From: Congeria kusceri
Taxonomy: Eukaryota; Mollusca; Bivalvia; Myida; Dreissenidae
Assembly: GCA_027627225.1 (NCBI GenBank)
Contig: CM051029.1
Span: forward strand, 25,056,851-25,120,850
Reading direction: 5' to 3'
DNA length: 64,000 nt
Positions 1 to 12,600 of the stretch are shown piece after piece (position 1 is the stretch's first letter; each line of letters starts with the position of its first letter). A program made the position numbers and the translations under genes. The notes beneath the pieces are model-generated. The model had not been told where the DNA came from, searched no databases, and saw only the letters and a list, made by a program, of their open reading frames with translations.

Positions 1-106
1 GTATTTATTTCGTAGAAGTACGTGTTTTGTAATATATAATGTATGGTGTATCTTTTGTGAATCCTATATATTGTAATAAGTACGCCAAATTATGTTTCAT
101 GTATTA

Positions 107-175
107 TGACGTCATGACGTCATTATAACGTCTTTGTCATAACATGTTACCTGAAGAAGGCTTTTCAGCCGAAAC
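107..175 (+). other. Repeat end with two CRE palindromes and a hammerhead-like core
   Basis: TGACGTCA occurs twice, overlapping (107-122). CTGAAGA (151-157), a short hairpin (AGGC/GCC) and GAAAC (171-175) then follow the CUGANGA-stem-GAAA order of a hammerhead ribozyme core. An upstream AACGTC (127-132) can pair with the CGTT after GAAA and offers a GUC site. Stem I pairs poorly. I take it as the decayed end of a dispersed element, possibly Penelope-like. The rest of 1-318 shows nothing recognisable. Confidence 0.3.
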
Positions 176-318
176 GTTGTGATTAAATAAATTAACTATG
201 TTTGAATTTGACTTCTTCATACAATATATATTGTACTATATAATGGTAATCAATGACTTAAGAATTGTAAATGAAATGAAATTTAATCCAAGACTACAAT
301 TGTTTTCAAACATTGCAG

Positions 319-675
319 CATTGGCCCGCAGACAACCTCAAGTTTGTTAGCTCCGAAGCTGATCCACACACAGTATGCCTACCAAGAGACCCTGTACAGC
401 TGCAGTTGTCCACTAGACATTTCTGGCTTCAACAATAGCTTAACCACATCATACAACATGCAGTATGCTGGCGTTACAAAATGTTCCAAAGATGACGCTT
501 ACAACGTTACCCATGACGGAGAAACCTGGGTAGGAACGGTCGTACCGGACTTTGCGATCGAGAATGTGACGCTGGCGTTCGAATTCGTGAAAACGTCAGT
601 TGGCAAAAAAATATACGAACGTATAGCAGTCTGTCATTTCGATGGCTTCAAAGGATTCCTTTATGATATCTATTG
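319..675 (+). CDS. VWDE-like exon 1 of the window (internal exon)
   Basis: The exon is open from the acceptor cattgcag to the donor gtatgt, and the last codon is split after two bases. It encodes about 118 residues of an extracellular N-terminal region with Cys at CSCP, TKCSKD and AVCHFDG and several N-x-S/T sites. The split codon joins exon 2 as Trp (YWYADE), which fixes the frame. It lies upstream of the vWD domain, and I do not recognise a separate domain in it. Confidence 0.85.
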
Positions 676-3600
676 GTATGTCACACACTTTGTATGCAAC
701 TCTATTAATGCATGTAGATTCCTACTATTTGGTGTGCATATTGAATATTTGATGTGTGTGCTTATATCGCGGAATATATTGAATAGCGACTACTTGTTGT
801 GTCGTGACAAGTTTTACAATTCCGTAAAATATATAACGGAGTTATTTTACTTCTAATGGAGACTGCGTTTCATTAATTGTTTCATTGGCTTAAATATATA
901 GATGTTTTCCGATTTACTGCTGGATTGATTAACAAAAACTTTGCACTATTTACATGACATCATTGGCTATTCATGTGTATATTCTTGTCCATGTATAATT
1001 ATTAAACATTTTAAACTGAATGGTTTGTAAACATGTAGTTTCCTTAATAACAGCTTAACATTCACCATGGCAGTTACATATAGCAATGACGAAGATTAAG
1101 TTTTCATAAACAATTTGAATATAATATGTCATGCATCGATGATACTAGTAATATCGCAGTGCTCTTTTTAAAAGTAGCAACAAATATGATACATTTATAT
1201 ATAGGTACGCCGATGAAACCATGCTCCATAAGAATTCCAAACAGTCGCTGACAACTGCGGGTTTCAATAAAGTTCCATTTCAAACGCTTATGACGGCCTA
1301 TAACTCTCACAGTCAAGGAGTGTGTGCAGTTAACAAATTGGTATGTGCATTACGATGAATATATTAGTTTACGTACATAAATCTAGTAAAATTGGTATAC
1401 ATATAAGAGTATTCTACTTAAAATAAGTATTGGCATTATTAATCACGGGAAACACTAGTGTACAAACAAAACCGAGTAAACTTATAGAAGATAATTCAAG
1501 CTTTAAGTTATGCCAATCGTGAGTTCATTAATGTCAGGTTAATGTGTCGAGCTATAAATAAAAGTTGCTGATACTGTATATATTGGAAACTATTGTTTCA
1601 CTATTGCAATATTTCTGTTTTGCATCATGGTCTGTTATACAATTACAGCTTACATAAAAAGAGACTTAAATTGCAAATATTCAAACACGTTATTGAATGT
1701 AAATTTTAAATGTTCCTATCGGTGTCAGGTGTTACGCCATGGGTCAGAATGCAGAACCAACTGAATTTTAATAATAAAATCTCCCATTGAGAATTTTTTA
1801 TTGCAAAGAATGGTAACTAACAGAAAGTTAAAACTAAATAATTGTTTTTTCCACAGTGGCGTTGCGCCGTATCAGTGCTGAATACCAACGGCATCGAAGT
1901 TCTGGCAGCGTCCTACAGTGAACCTTTTGAGTTCATTACAGTAAGTCCAGACATTCTGTGATCGTATTAAAACATATGGACAAGTTCAAACAACCCGAGA
2001 GGATAATATAATTTTCTTGATCTAGTATGTAGCCGGCCAATACGTTTGATTATAGGCAGCATAAATATATGGGACCCATATGGGTCCACTATGAGCTACC
2101 ATATGGGGCCTGTATGGGCTAACGATATGGGATCAAATGGGATTTTGCAAACTATATTTGTGTGGGTCCCAGATGGGTTGCGATATGGGACCTATGTGGG
2201 TTCCATGTGGGCCCAAGATGGGTCCTTTATGGGATACTCATATAGATCCAATATGTGCTTCGATATGGGTCCTGTATTGGCAATCCATATGGGGCCAAAT
2301 GGGAGTTTGCAAACTGTAGTTGTATGGGTTCCAGATGGGTTGCGATATGGGACATATGTGGGTTCCATGAAGACCAAAGGTGGGTCCTATATGGGGTACC
2401 CATATAGATCCAATATGGGATTCGATATGGGTCCTGTATGGGCAAACCATATGGGGCCAATTGGGATTTTGCAAACTGTTTTTGCATGGGTCCCAGATGG
2501 GTTGCGATATGGGACATTTGGACCCAAGGTGGGTCCTATATCGGCTACCCATATGGGTCCAATATTGGCTTCGATAGGGTTCCTTTATAGGCATCCCATA
2601 TGGGGCCATGTGGGATTTTGTTAACTGTTTCTGCATGGGTCCCAAATGAGTTGCATTATGGGATACATGTGGGTTCTATATGGATCCAAGATGGGCCCTC
2701 ATTTATAGGCTACCCATATGGGACCCATGCAAAAGGTGTTTGCAAAATCCCACTTGGCCTCATATGAGCTTCCCAATTAGGACCCATCCAGATTTCGATA
2801 TGGGTCCTCTTTGGGTATCCTATATGGGACCCAGTTGGGTTTTGCTAACACTGTTTGCATGGGTCCCATGTAGGTTTCGTTTATGTAAAGGTCTTGTTTG
2901 TTATACGTACATGATGCATTGCAAAATTCAATAAATAATAACTATTCTATAAATGTTACTCACAAGCGGCGGAGCATATATATGTATATATATGTCATTA
3001 TTAAAGTTCATTCTTTAATACAACAACACATTTAATCCTTTCTTACTTTAATTGGATTGCAATTTGCAGAATATAAAACTTACTAGTAATTAACATATGT
3101 CTGTGTCGTTAAAGTGTATTCAATAGATGTGTTAGTTCCTTTATGCATAATGTTCACGGAAAATGCATGTATGTACTATATATGTACAATCAATCACTTG
3201 TTTTCTACATGTCAACAGGAAAAATAAGCAATCACACACTATTAATGATGACATTTTGGCCTGTGTTACAAAAATGGACCATACCATCTAGATCATATTA
3301 ACTAGTCTAGAAAGATACAATTCTGTAAATAAAGCATGATTGTGAACTGCACACATGTGGCACAATAAAACAGCAATAAAAGAATAACACATTATGAGTA
3401 AATTCAGACACACTTAAAAGGGAAACACAGCGTTCACAAATCTAACACTTGATGTGACTCTATAGCACACAGCCTTTACTGGTAGTAAGGCATGGTAATG
3501 GAATCTAATGCGAGACAACTCCACCAGTAGATATACCAATCTCACAGTATTGTATAGTATGGACCAATTAACCTAACAAAGACGTTTTAGTATGACTATA

Positions 3601-6600
3601 TTATCAGAATTTACAAAAATAATGTAAACATGTAAGTATAGGCCTCCGACCCAGAATACAACATAAATGTCAGTTATACATACTGAAATATACCACCTTG
3701 CGTTAATAATATTGATAATATTTTATGTATCAGGCACAGAATACAGCATATATAACAATTTTAATCCTTGTACATTCCAATAGACAACTGTGTTATCATA
3801 GAATCTGGCCCAGAATACAACGTAAGTGTATATTATGGTTTCGAATCAATTCAGACATACCAGTGTGTTTTTATATTGGCAATATAATTTATATATCCAA
3901 CCCACAATGCAACATAAACAGTTTCAAACAATTCTGATAGTTGTGTTTTCAAAATCTCAATATGAAAATGTATTGTTCCGAATTAGAGTACCGCATAATG
4001 ATAACAGTGCAATACAAAACAATTCAAATAGGCCAATGTGTTAACTTATAAATATCTATTAACCATAGATTGAGATATATAGCTATTATTTTCAGTAGGC
4101 AAGCCTGTTATTTTGAAAGATGTCATTGCATACACCATTGTTATAAAACATTTGAGAATGGTCACAAGACAAAGGCTCACAAACTAATTCAAGTATGAAA
4201 ATAGTTAGGGTTGTGTTAATTTGTAAGAGCCACATCTCAATCATACTAACTTGATCATGCATTAATATTCAATATGTAAAAACGGTTAAAACTTTCTCAC
4301 ATTTAATACCGAGCCTTCATTAAACAACAAATGAATCAAAACATAAAGCATGATCAAGATAATGTAAAATATAAGGAGGACTGATGTGGTGAAATTAAAC
4401 TGTAAGCTAGCAATTCTAAACTATCAAGTATTTCTAAAAAAATCCTTCAAAAGTTAAAAAGTTATGTTTCTTGAATTAAGCCTTTCTTTTTTACAGAATA
4501 TTAGCATATAATCTTTTTTGAACAGGTTACATTACAAGCCTGAAAATATTATAGGGAATATGTGAATTAACATGAGCTATCTCAGGACAGGGCGCTCGAC
4601 TATTCACTTACTTAAAGTCTTTGAAAGTGTAATATACTCTGTCAGTGGCTTTACATAATGACCATAAAAACGTATGTGAAATTTCAATTGAATACATGTA
4701 GTAGTTACAGAGATATGCAAGGCTTCCATTAAGGGAAGTTTGGGAGTAATTTACTGCCAGATTTTGTCACAGAACTTCCAAAATTGCAGCCATATAAGTT
4801 GCTGAACTTCCAAAATTGTAGCAAGGAAGTTCCATCATGTAAGAATTAACACGTTAGAAGAACAATTAAGAAATGTTTGTAAATGTATACCTCTCTCACT
4901 GAATAAATTGGCATATAAGCACTTGATGAAAAAGAACTGCCTTAAAAAACCTTGAATTTTATACTTAATATACCCATTTCTGAAAATCTCAGGACTTCTG
5001 TAGCGCAATACTGTCAAAACCTCCAAATATTATGAGCAAAACTTCCGAAATTAGAGGCCAGGAAGTTCAAACTTCCAGTTTTCAAAAGTTAATGAAAGCC
5101 CTGGATATGTACTTGCACACAAACTTTAACCTGAATATTTCTAAGTACAAAAAAGGTCATAATTCTGCTTAAATGCTAGTCACAGTAATGGGCATTGGCT
5201 AATTACATTATAATATGACCATGAAGACATGTGAGAAGTTTCTGCTGAATATCTGAATTAGCTAAATTGCAGATAAGAGTTATAGGTCTTGGTCAGTGAC
5301 ATCACATAATGACCCCGAAGACATGTGTAAAGTTCCAATTAAATACCTGTAGTAGTACTGTTGTTATTGATATATATACTTGTTGCACGCAACCTGAATT
5401 TTCTACGTACAAAAAGAGGCCTAATTCTGCTAAATTGCAGGACAGATTTATGGGCCTTGGTCAGTGACCTTACATAATGACCAAGAAGACATGTGTGAAG
5501 TTTCAATAAAATATATGCAGTAGTTATACTGTAGTTATTGATATATGTACTTGTTGCACGCAAACTTTAACCTGAATTTTCTAAGTACAAAAAGGGGCAT
5601 AATTCTGTTAAATTGTAGGTCATAGTTATTGGTCTTGGCCAGTGACCTTATATGATGACCTTGAAGGCATGGGTTAAGTTTCAATTGAATATCTGTAGTA
5701 GTTACAGAGATACGGACTTGTTGCCCACAAACCTTAACCAGAGCATTATGCGGACGCCGACGAACCGGTGAGTAGTATAGCTCAAACTATTCGGTGAATA
5801 GTCGAGCTAAAACACATATAAAATTATTTAAAATTTAAGTCGATGTAGTACAACATTTTAGTCTATGATTGCGATCATTTCACTCACAGCAATTACAATT
5901 GCGTGTATTTTTTTTTTTAATTAAAAACTACTGGATATAAATATCAAGTGTCAATAACACTGGTAATTATGATGTGCATTGTTTCTCTTATTTAGTGTGG
6001 TAAGGGCTAATGAACTTCATTGCTAATTGACTGTCTCTTGTTATGAACACGAAAAGACTGGACTCCATACAAGTTCGGCATTTACTGCCTTGTTAAAAGT
6101 TAATTGAACTCATCACTGTTTGGTTCTCAGAAGTATGGGGTGTTTCACGGTTATTTATTTACATCTGCAGCATTTTTTGGATCACACACACCAACAAGTA
6201 GCTTTTTTCAGTCTCCTTACTGTACGCTTGCCTTGCATACTTGGTTCCTCGACCTTAACATATGTTCTGAAAATACAAATTAAAAAATATGTGTTGAAAT
6301 GAAATAAACATTCAGAAATGCATAGAATTCCAGACAGTGCGAAACCTGTCAGAAAATCAGATGTGTCAGACAAAAAATGAGGGTGTCTGACAAAATTAAT
6401 CACAAACCTTATACATATTATTATTTAATGTTAGTTAAACCTTTGTTTGATATATAAAGGAATTATTACTGCAACAATCAGTGTATGCATTATGTTATGC
6501 AAAATAAATAAATAATAATTAGTTAACAGTGTATATGTTTTCAACATGTGGTGTATGCTTTACATATCATTGTCTTGCAGATTACTTTGAGGTCTGGGAT

Positions 6601-9600
6601 TCAAAAAATAAAATCTGATTAAAAGTTGATATACTCTTATAAACAAACAACAATTTTATTTTCATGAAATAAACAGCAATTCCATTTTCTCAACATATCA
6701 AACTTCTTTATCAATTTTGGACAAGTTGAAGTTTGACAAAATGTTGTTTTCCATCATTTCTGCTGAAGTTGTACTATAGAACAAATGCTCTTTCATAATC
6801 TCCATACCTGTGTGAAGAAGGGGGTACTTGTATGTATTATATATCTGTAAAATATGTTTTAAGCTATTTATAAATGAGCATTTAAAGGGACTATGTGAAC
6901 GAAAAAATGGCTTCCTATTGCACTATAAATTATATTATTTGATAGAAATACGCTATTCTAAGGCATGTGTATTAAATAAATAAATATAATATAAAACACA
7001 ATAAGATATTTGATAAAAACAAATTAGAAAAAAAGCCTGAAAAAAAAAGAAAACCCCAAGTGAATATCGAATATCGAAGAAATTCCCCCTTGAGGCTCTT
7101 TCTGATGACATATTCTGTTAAAGGGACCTATTCACAGATTGGCAAATTGGCAATTTTCAAAATATTTTTCATAGATCCCAAAAAGAAAAATACATTATAT
7201 ATAAACAAGCAAAACGACACTACAGACAAAGAAATATATTGGAAATACAGTGAGTTTTATGAAAAATCAACTGAAATGGCTAAAATTATAAAGCGTTTCT
7301 AACGCTTTTTGTCGGTAATTTGGAAAACATGTGTACCACTTATATAGGTATTAGTGTTAAACATTCACCTCAATGATCGGCCGTCAGAATAGCTGAGTGG
7401 TTACAGTGAAAGGTTTTTAATCCTGGCGGACGTGGTTTGAGTCCCGTCCACGGCAATTTTTTTTAAATTTATTTTCTTGATATACTATTTGTTTTTGGTC
7501 AATCCAACATCGTTTATATTGCAGTTAAATTGCAGTTAAGACGCTAAGTTACATTAAAAAAAAATACGAACATGTGTGAACAAGTCCCTTTCAAAGAAAT
7601 ATAGTTTCATGTTATACTGATATTTGGCCAGTCTACTGCAGGTAAGATTAACATCATATGTAAGCGCTACCAGTAGCCAAAATAGCCATTGGCTAAACAA
7701 CTTTATGATTGGCTACTAAAATTTATATAATTTGGCTACTAAATATTTTGGAAAACATTTAAACATGAAGCATATTTTCTGAAGATATTTCTAAATAATG
7801 GGTTTCTTTGCAAAATCAAATTTTTTGGCTACTAGTTCAGATTTTTTATCGCCAACCTAGTCAGATCGTAGATCTACACGTAAATATTTTAAATTTTATA
7901 ATTAATAATGTATAGCAGGTTTACCAATTATGTATAATGTCTTTAATTAAGATATAATTTAATTTTACAGAAGATCATATTAGAATCGAAATAATTGACA
8001 TGTTAGCGTTGGCTATTGCGGTAATAATCAAAAGTTTGGAGTTCTAATGTGAAGCACTTAAACCACGAGGGTAGTAGCCCGAGTGGTTTGATGACAAGCA
8101 TCGGAACGACAAACTGTTAGTTATTATCGTATTAACCAACGCTAACCTGTCAATTATTTGGATTCCAACACAATATTCTGTAAAATTCTTCTGTAATTTT
8201 AAAGGTTATGAATGAATCTATACTCCGCCCATTTTCCACAAAAGTACATTCACATGCGTTTCAGTGATGTCAGTAAACCATAACAATTCAAATGACGTAA
8301 GCTTGATTTATAAACATTGAGCGAATGGCGTTATACTTAAGAAATAATTGATGGGTAAATGTTGGTTATTGCGGTAATAACCAACGGTTTGGAGCTCCGA
8401 TGCGTAGGAATTAAACCACGAGGGCGGTAGCCCTAGTGGTTTGATAACAAGTATAACGACAAACCGTTGGTTATTAACGCAATAACAAACTGTTATTCGT
8501 CAGTTATTTTGATTCTAACACATCCTTATATAAAATTCGTATTTTTAAAGGTTTAAATGAGAACTATATTTATCTGTACTCCGCCCATTTTCCGAGACGT
8601 GCGTTTCTGTGACGTTAATCAATCATAACAACTCTAAATGATGTCAGCTTTATTGATAAACATTGAGCGAATGGCGTCATACTGATCGATATAATACAAT
8701 TAAAATATCATGCCAAAAAGCGCAAATTAAAAACATATTAACAAAACGTTAACGTTTTTGTGAACTTAAGTACAACATATATAGTACAAATGTGGTTAAA
8801 TTGCTTACATAATGCAAAATGATTTGTCACAATTTGCTATCGCGCGTTTGAGCACGTGCATTTTACGGAACAATTTCTTCGAATTTCCGGAACTATTTTA
8901 AAAACGTTAAGCTCCGCTCATAATTTGTTGCAGAATAACCCACTGTTATTTTCCTTCTTATCTACGGACCACTAGCCGCGTGCCGTGGTAGAATTGTTGA
9001 TAAATACTGTGAAAATATTAAGCACCTGCATTTTACGGAACGCTTTTTAATTACCGGAACTATTTTCAAAACATAAGGCTCCGCCCATAATTTGTTGCAG
9101 AATAACCCATGGTTGATTTTATTCTTTATAATGGAAAATTAGCTGCGTGGCCGTGCTGTGTTAGAATAAAATATAACGCGATTAATAACACAAATGAATT
9201 TGCTGTTTATTTTTGATGTAATTAAATATGTTAATATTGATTATAGCGATAAATAAGAACATGATAATTAATGCAAGGCATATAACAATTAAATATAGGA
9301 TGTATATTTTGTGTGTGAGATTGCTTAAGCAAATTCATACAATTAAACTTCTGAATTCAAATGAATGAAACTTATTGTTCCAATTAGTGAAATTATTCCA
9401 ACATTCAATTAATTGGAATATAGTGTACGTTTTAATAAATAATGCAACTTCAACAAAAGCAACTATATTATTTTCCTACTGATAACCCATGCTTTATTTG
9501 CACAAAGATTACACGTACAAAACAACACACAGTTGTGATAGTAAAGTAACATGTTCTAAATAGTCGCGAAAATACATGATAATATAAATATATTTACTGA

Positions 9601-12600
9601 TTTAAAGTGCAATTATGATTATTAAGTTATGACAAACATTTTTTTCCAAGTGCAAAACACATATTTACTTACTTGATATTTAAGAAATGCAAGCTGCACT
9701 GTGCTCCTCGAAAGAAAATCTGCAGTTGACAAAACAAGATAGCGGTCGTGAATAACTGCCTCGAACTGGTCATAGAAGCACACATCAGACTGACCGATAT
9801 GGGCATGTTTGCTGGGTCCCATATGGACTTGCTAGTTAGGAACCCATATGGTTTCTCTTGATGGGACCTATATGGGCTTGCTATTGGTGACATCTAGGCC
9901 TGCTTTTTGGGGGCCCATATGGTCATTCTTGCTGGGACCCATGTGGGTTTGCTTTTGGGTGACGCATATCTAGGCTTTCATGCTGGGCCCATATTGGCTT
10001 GTTTGCGTGGGTCCTACCTGGGACTGATAAGGGCTTAACAATGTATGTGGGACCCTTACAGAACCCATGTGGTTTATTAGCCCAATTATAGCCCATATTG
10101 AGTCCACGTAGGCTGGCTTGGCGGGGCCCACACGAGCTTACTTGCTGGGGACCCATATGGTCTTTATTAATGGGACTTGTATTGGGTTGAATGTCCCATA
10201 TGTGCTTGCTTGTTGGGAACCCATATGGGGATGCTCTTTGTGACCCATATGGGCTAGTTTGTTGGAGACCCATACGGGCCTTTTAGCTGGGTCCCCATAT
10301 GGACTTGCTTGTTTGGTACCCATGTGGGCTCTCATGCTGGGATCCATGTGGTCTTGCTGTTGTTGACCCATATGGGCTTGCTTGTTGGGGACCAATATGG
10401 GCTGTCTTGCTGGGGCCCATATGGACTTACTTGTTGGGGACCTATATGGGCTTTTTTTGTTGGGACCCATAATTGGTTGGCGCCCATTAGGGCTTTCTTG
10501 CCTTGGCTCCAACTGGGTCTGATTCGGGAAATACAACGCTTATGGGTCCAACATGGGGCACATGTGGTGTATCAGCCCAGGTATAGCCCATATCGGTCCT
10601 CATGGAATGGCAAACAGGGACCCATATGGGCATACTTTCTGGGAATCCATGTGGGTTGACTTCCTTGGTCCAATATGGGCCCAGTATGGGCGGAAAAATA
10701 TTTTCTGGGGCCCATATGGTATATTTGCCCATGTAAAGCCCATATTGTGTCCATATGGGCTTGCTTGCAGGGTTTGTGATAGGACCAATATGTGCTTACT
10801 AGTTGGGAACCCATATGGGCTTTCTTGCTGGGACCTATATGGACTTGCTTGCCTGCGACCCAAATGGGTTTAATATGGGCAATACGATGTATATTGGTCT
10901 CACATGTGGAAGATCAGCCCGAATGAAGCCCTTATCAGGCCCACATCTGATAGCTTTACTCATATGGGCATACCTCGAACCCATGTGGGCTTGCCTGTTT
11001 GGCCCAATATGGGCCCGATATAGGCCTGATATAGGCAGAACAAAATCTATGGGTCCCACATGGGGCTATATGGTATATTTGCTCAGGTATTCCCATATTG
11101 GGCCCATAAAGGCCTACTTGCTTGGGCCCATATGGGGCTGCTTGTTGAAAAAACACATGGGCTTTCTCGATGGGGACCCATATGGGTTTGCCCTTTGTGA
11201 CCAATATGGGTCTGTTTATTTGGGTCCCATAGAGGCCTATTTGAGACCCATATGGGCTTTCTTGCTGTAACCCACTTGGGCTTGGTTGTTGGGGACCAAT
11301 ATATGCTTTCTTGCTGGGACCCATATGAGTTTACTAGTTGTGAACCCACATCTGCTGTTTTGTTGGTACCTTTGTGGGCTTGCTTGTCTGGGACCCAAGT
11401 GGGTCTAACATGGGCAAGCTGATGTATATTAGTCCCATATGGGGCCCATGTGGAAGATCAGCCCAGGTATAGCTCTTATCAGGCCCACATGTTATGACTT
11501 ACCGGGACCCATATGGGCATACTTGCAAGAAACACATGTGGGCTTGCCTGCTTGGTCCGATATGGGCCCGATATAGGCTGAACAAATAATATATGGGTCC
11601 CGCATGGGGCCCATAAGTTATATTTGCCCGCCTGTAGCCAATATTGGGCCTATATGGGCATGCTTGCTGGGGTATAAGCAGTGTATCTGATAGCAAGTTT
11701 ATTATTTTTAGTGACATTATTGGTCTGGTTCCTTAACAAGTGACATGTATGCGTTACTTCAAACTTAAATAAAGAATAAGTCATAAAATATATAATATGA
11801 AAGGAGAGGTTATATATTGGTCTTTACTCGTCTTGAATTGAAACTATATGACAACCATGCTCTAGAATATATTACATTTGTTAATTAAATAATTATTGTG
11901 TTGATGTCGCACATCTTTTAATTAGTTTCAAAGGACTATACACACTAAATATATACCATGGTTATTTTTCTCTCAATGAGTGTTATGTGAAAAAGAAATC
12001 ATTACGTTTTTGGCCGATTTACTGTCTATTTCTTGCAGATACCAGACAGATTCATTGCTATGCCAAGAGGAGGCGAAGTCGACTTCCATTTCACTGTCAA
12101 TCTACCCGTGGTTTGCTTAGACGGTAAGGCATGCACCGTGGAATTGAAGGTGATCGACGAGAGTGACGACTACCAGTGTCAAGACTCGACTCTGGCAGTA
12201 AAGGTATGCACTAGATGGCTACCACGGGTTTCATTCTCAAAAATACGATTTTGATACGTATCTGCATCGGGTATATTTGATCTATATATGTGAAGTAAAG
12301 AGTTTTATTAATGTTATAGTCACGGAAATAACGAAAGAATATTAAGTATGTTTCGCTGATCTAGTGTCAGTACCTTAGATAGATATAAGGAAGTAATGTA
12401 AAAAAAACAACGCTTTTATGTTAATTAATTTAGTAAAATATAAGTAAGTTTTTGTTACAATTATATATTGAATAATTGTTTTTCTAAGAGAATATAAGTT
12501 ATTTATGACCAAATTTAACACATGAAAATGCTGAGATATTTGTTTCAGAATGCATCTTTGATAATATGTGGATAAAATGATTATATAAATTGGGAACTGT

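Larger units (their letters stand above)
1941..12038 (+). other. Intron 3, 10 kb, packed with repeats
   Basis: The donor is gtaagt and the acceptor cttgcag. The repeats inside are listed separately. Stretches 5813-7117 and 9111-9800 show no feature I can name. Around 3650-3910, a short motif like cccagaatacaacataa recurs at about 80-90 bp spacing in diverged form. Confidence 0.8.

Noticed and set aside
2046..2934. Open frames of up to 192 codons on both strands in the palindromic-core array
   Set aside because: They run through a minisatellite whose unit lacks stops in several frames; the peptides are tandem GPxWxxHMG-type repeats in every frame.
7380..7456. Functional tRNA-Lys gene
   Set aside because: The anticodon arm does not close with a 7-base loop and the acceptor stem has mismatches; it sits inside a repeat.
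9923..11349. Many overlapping open frames on both strands
   Set aside because: Same explanation: repeat composition. No splice or domain evidence.
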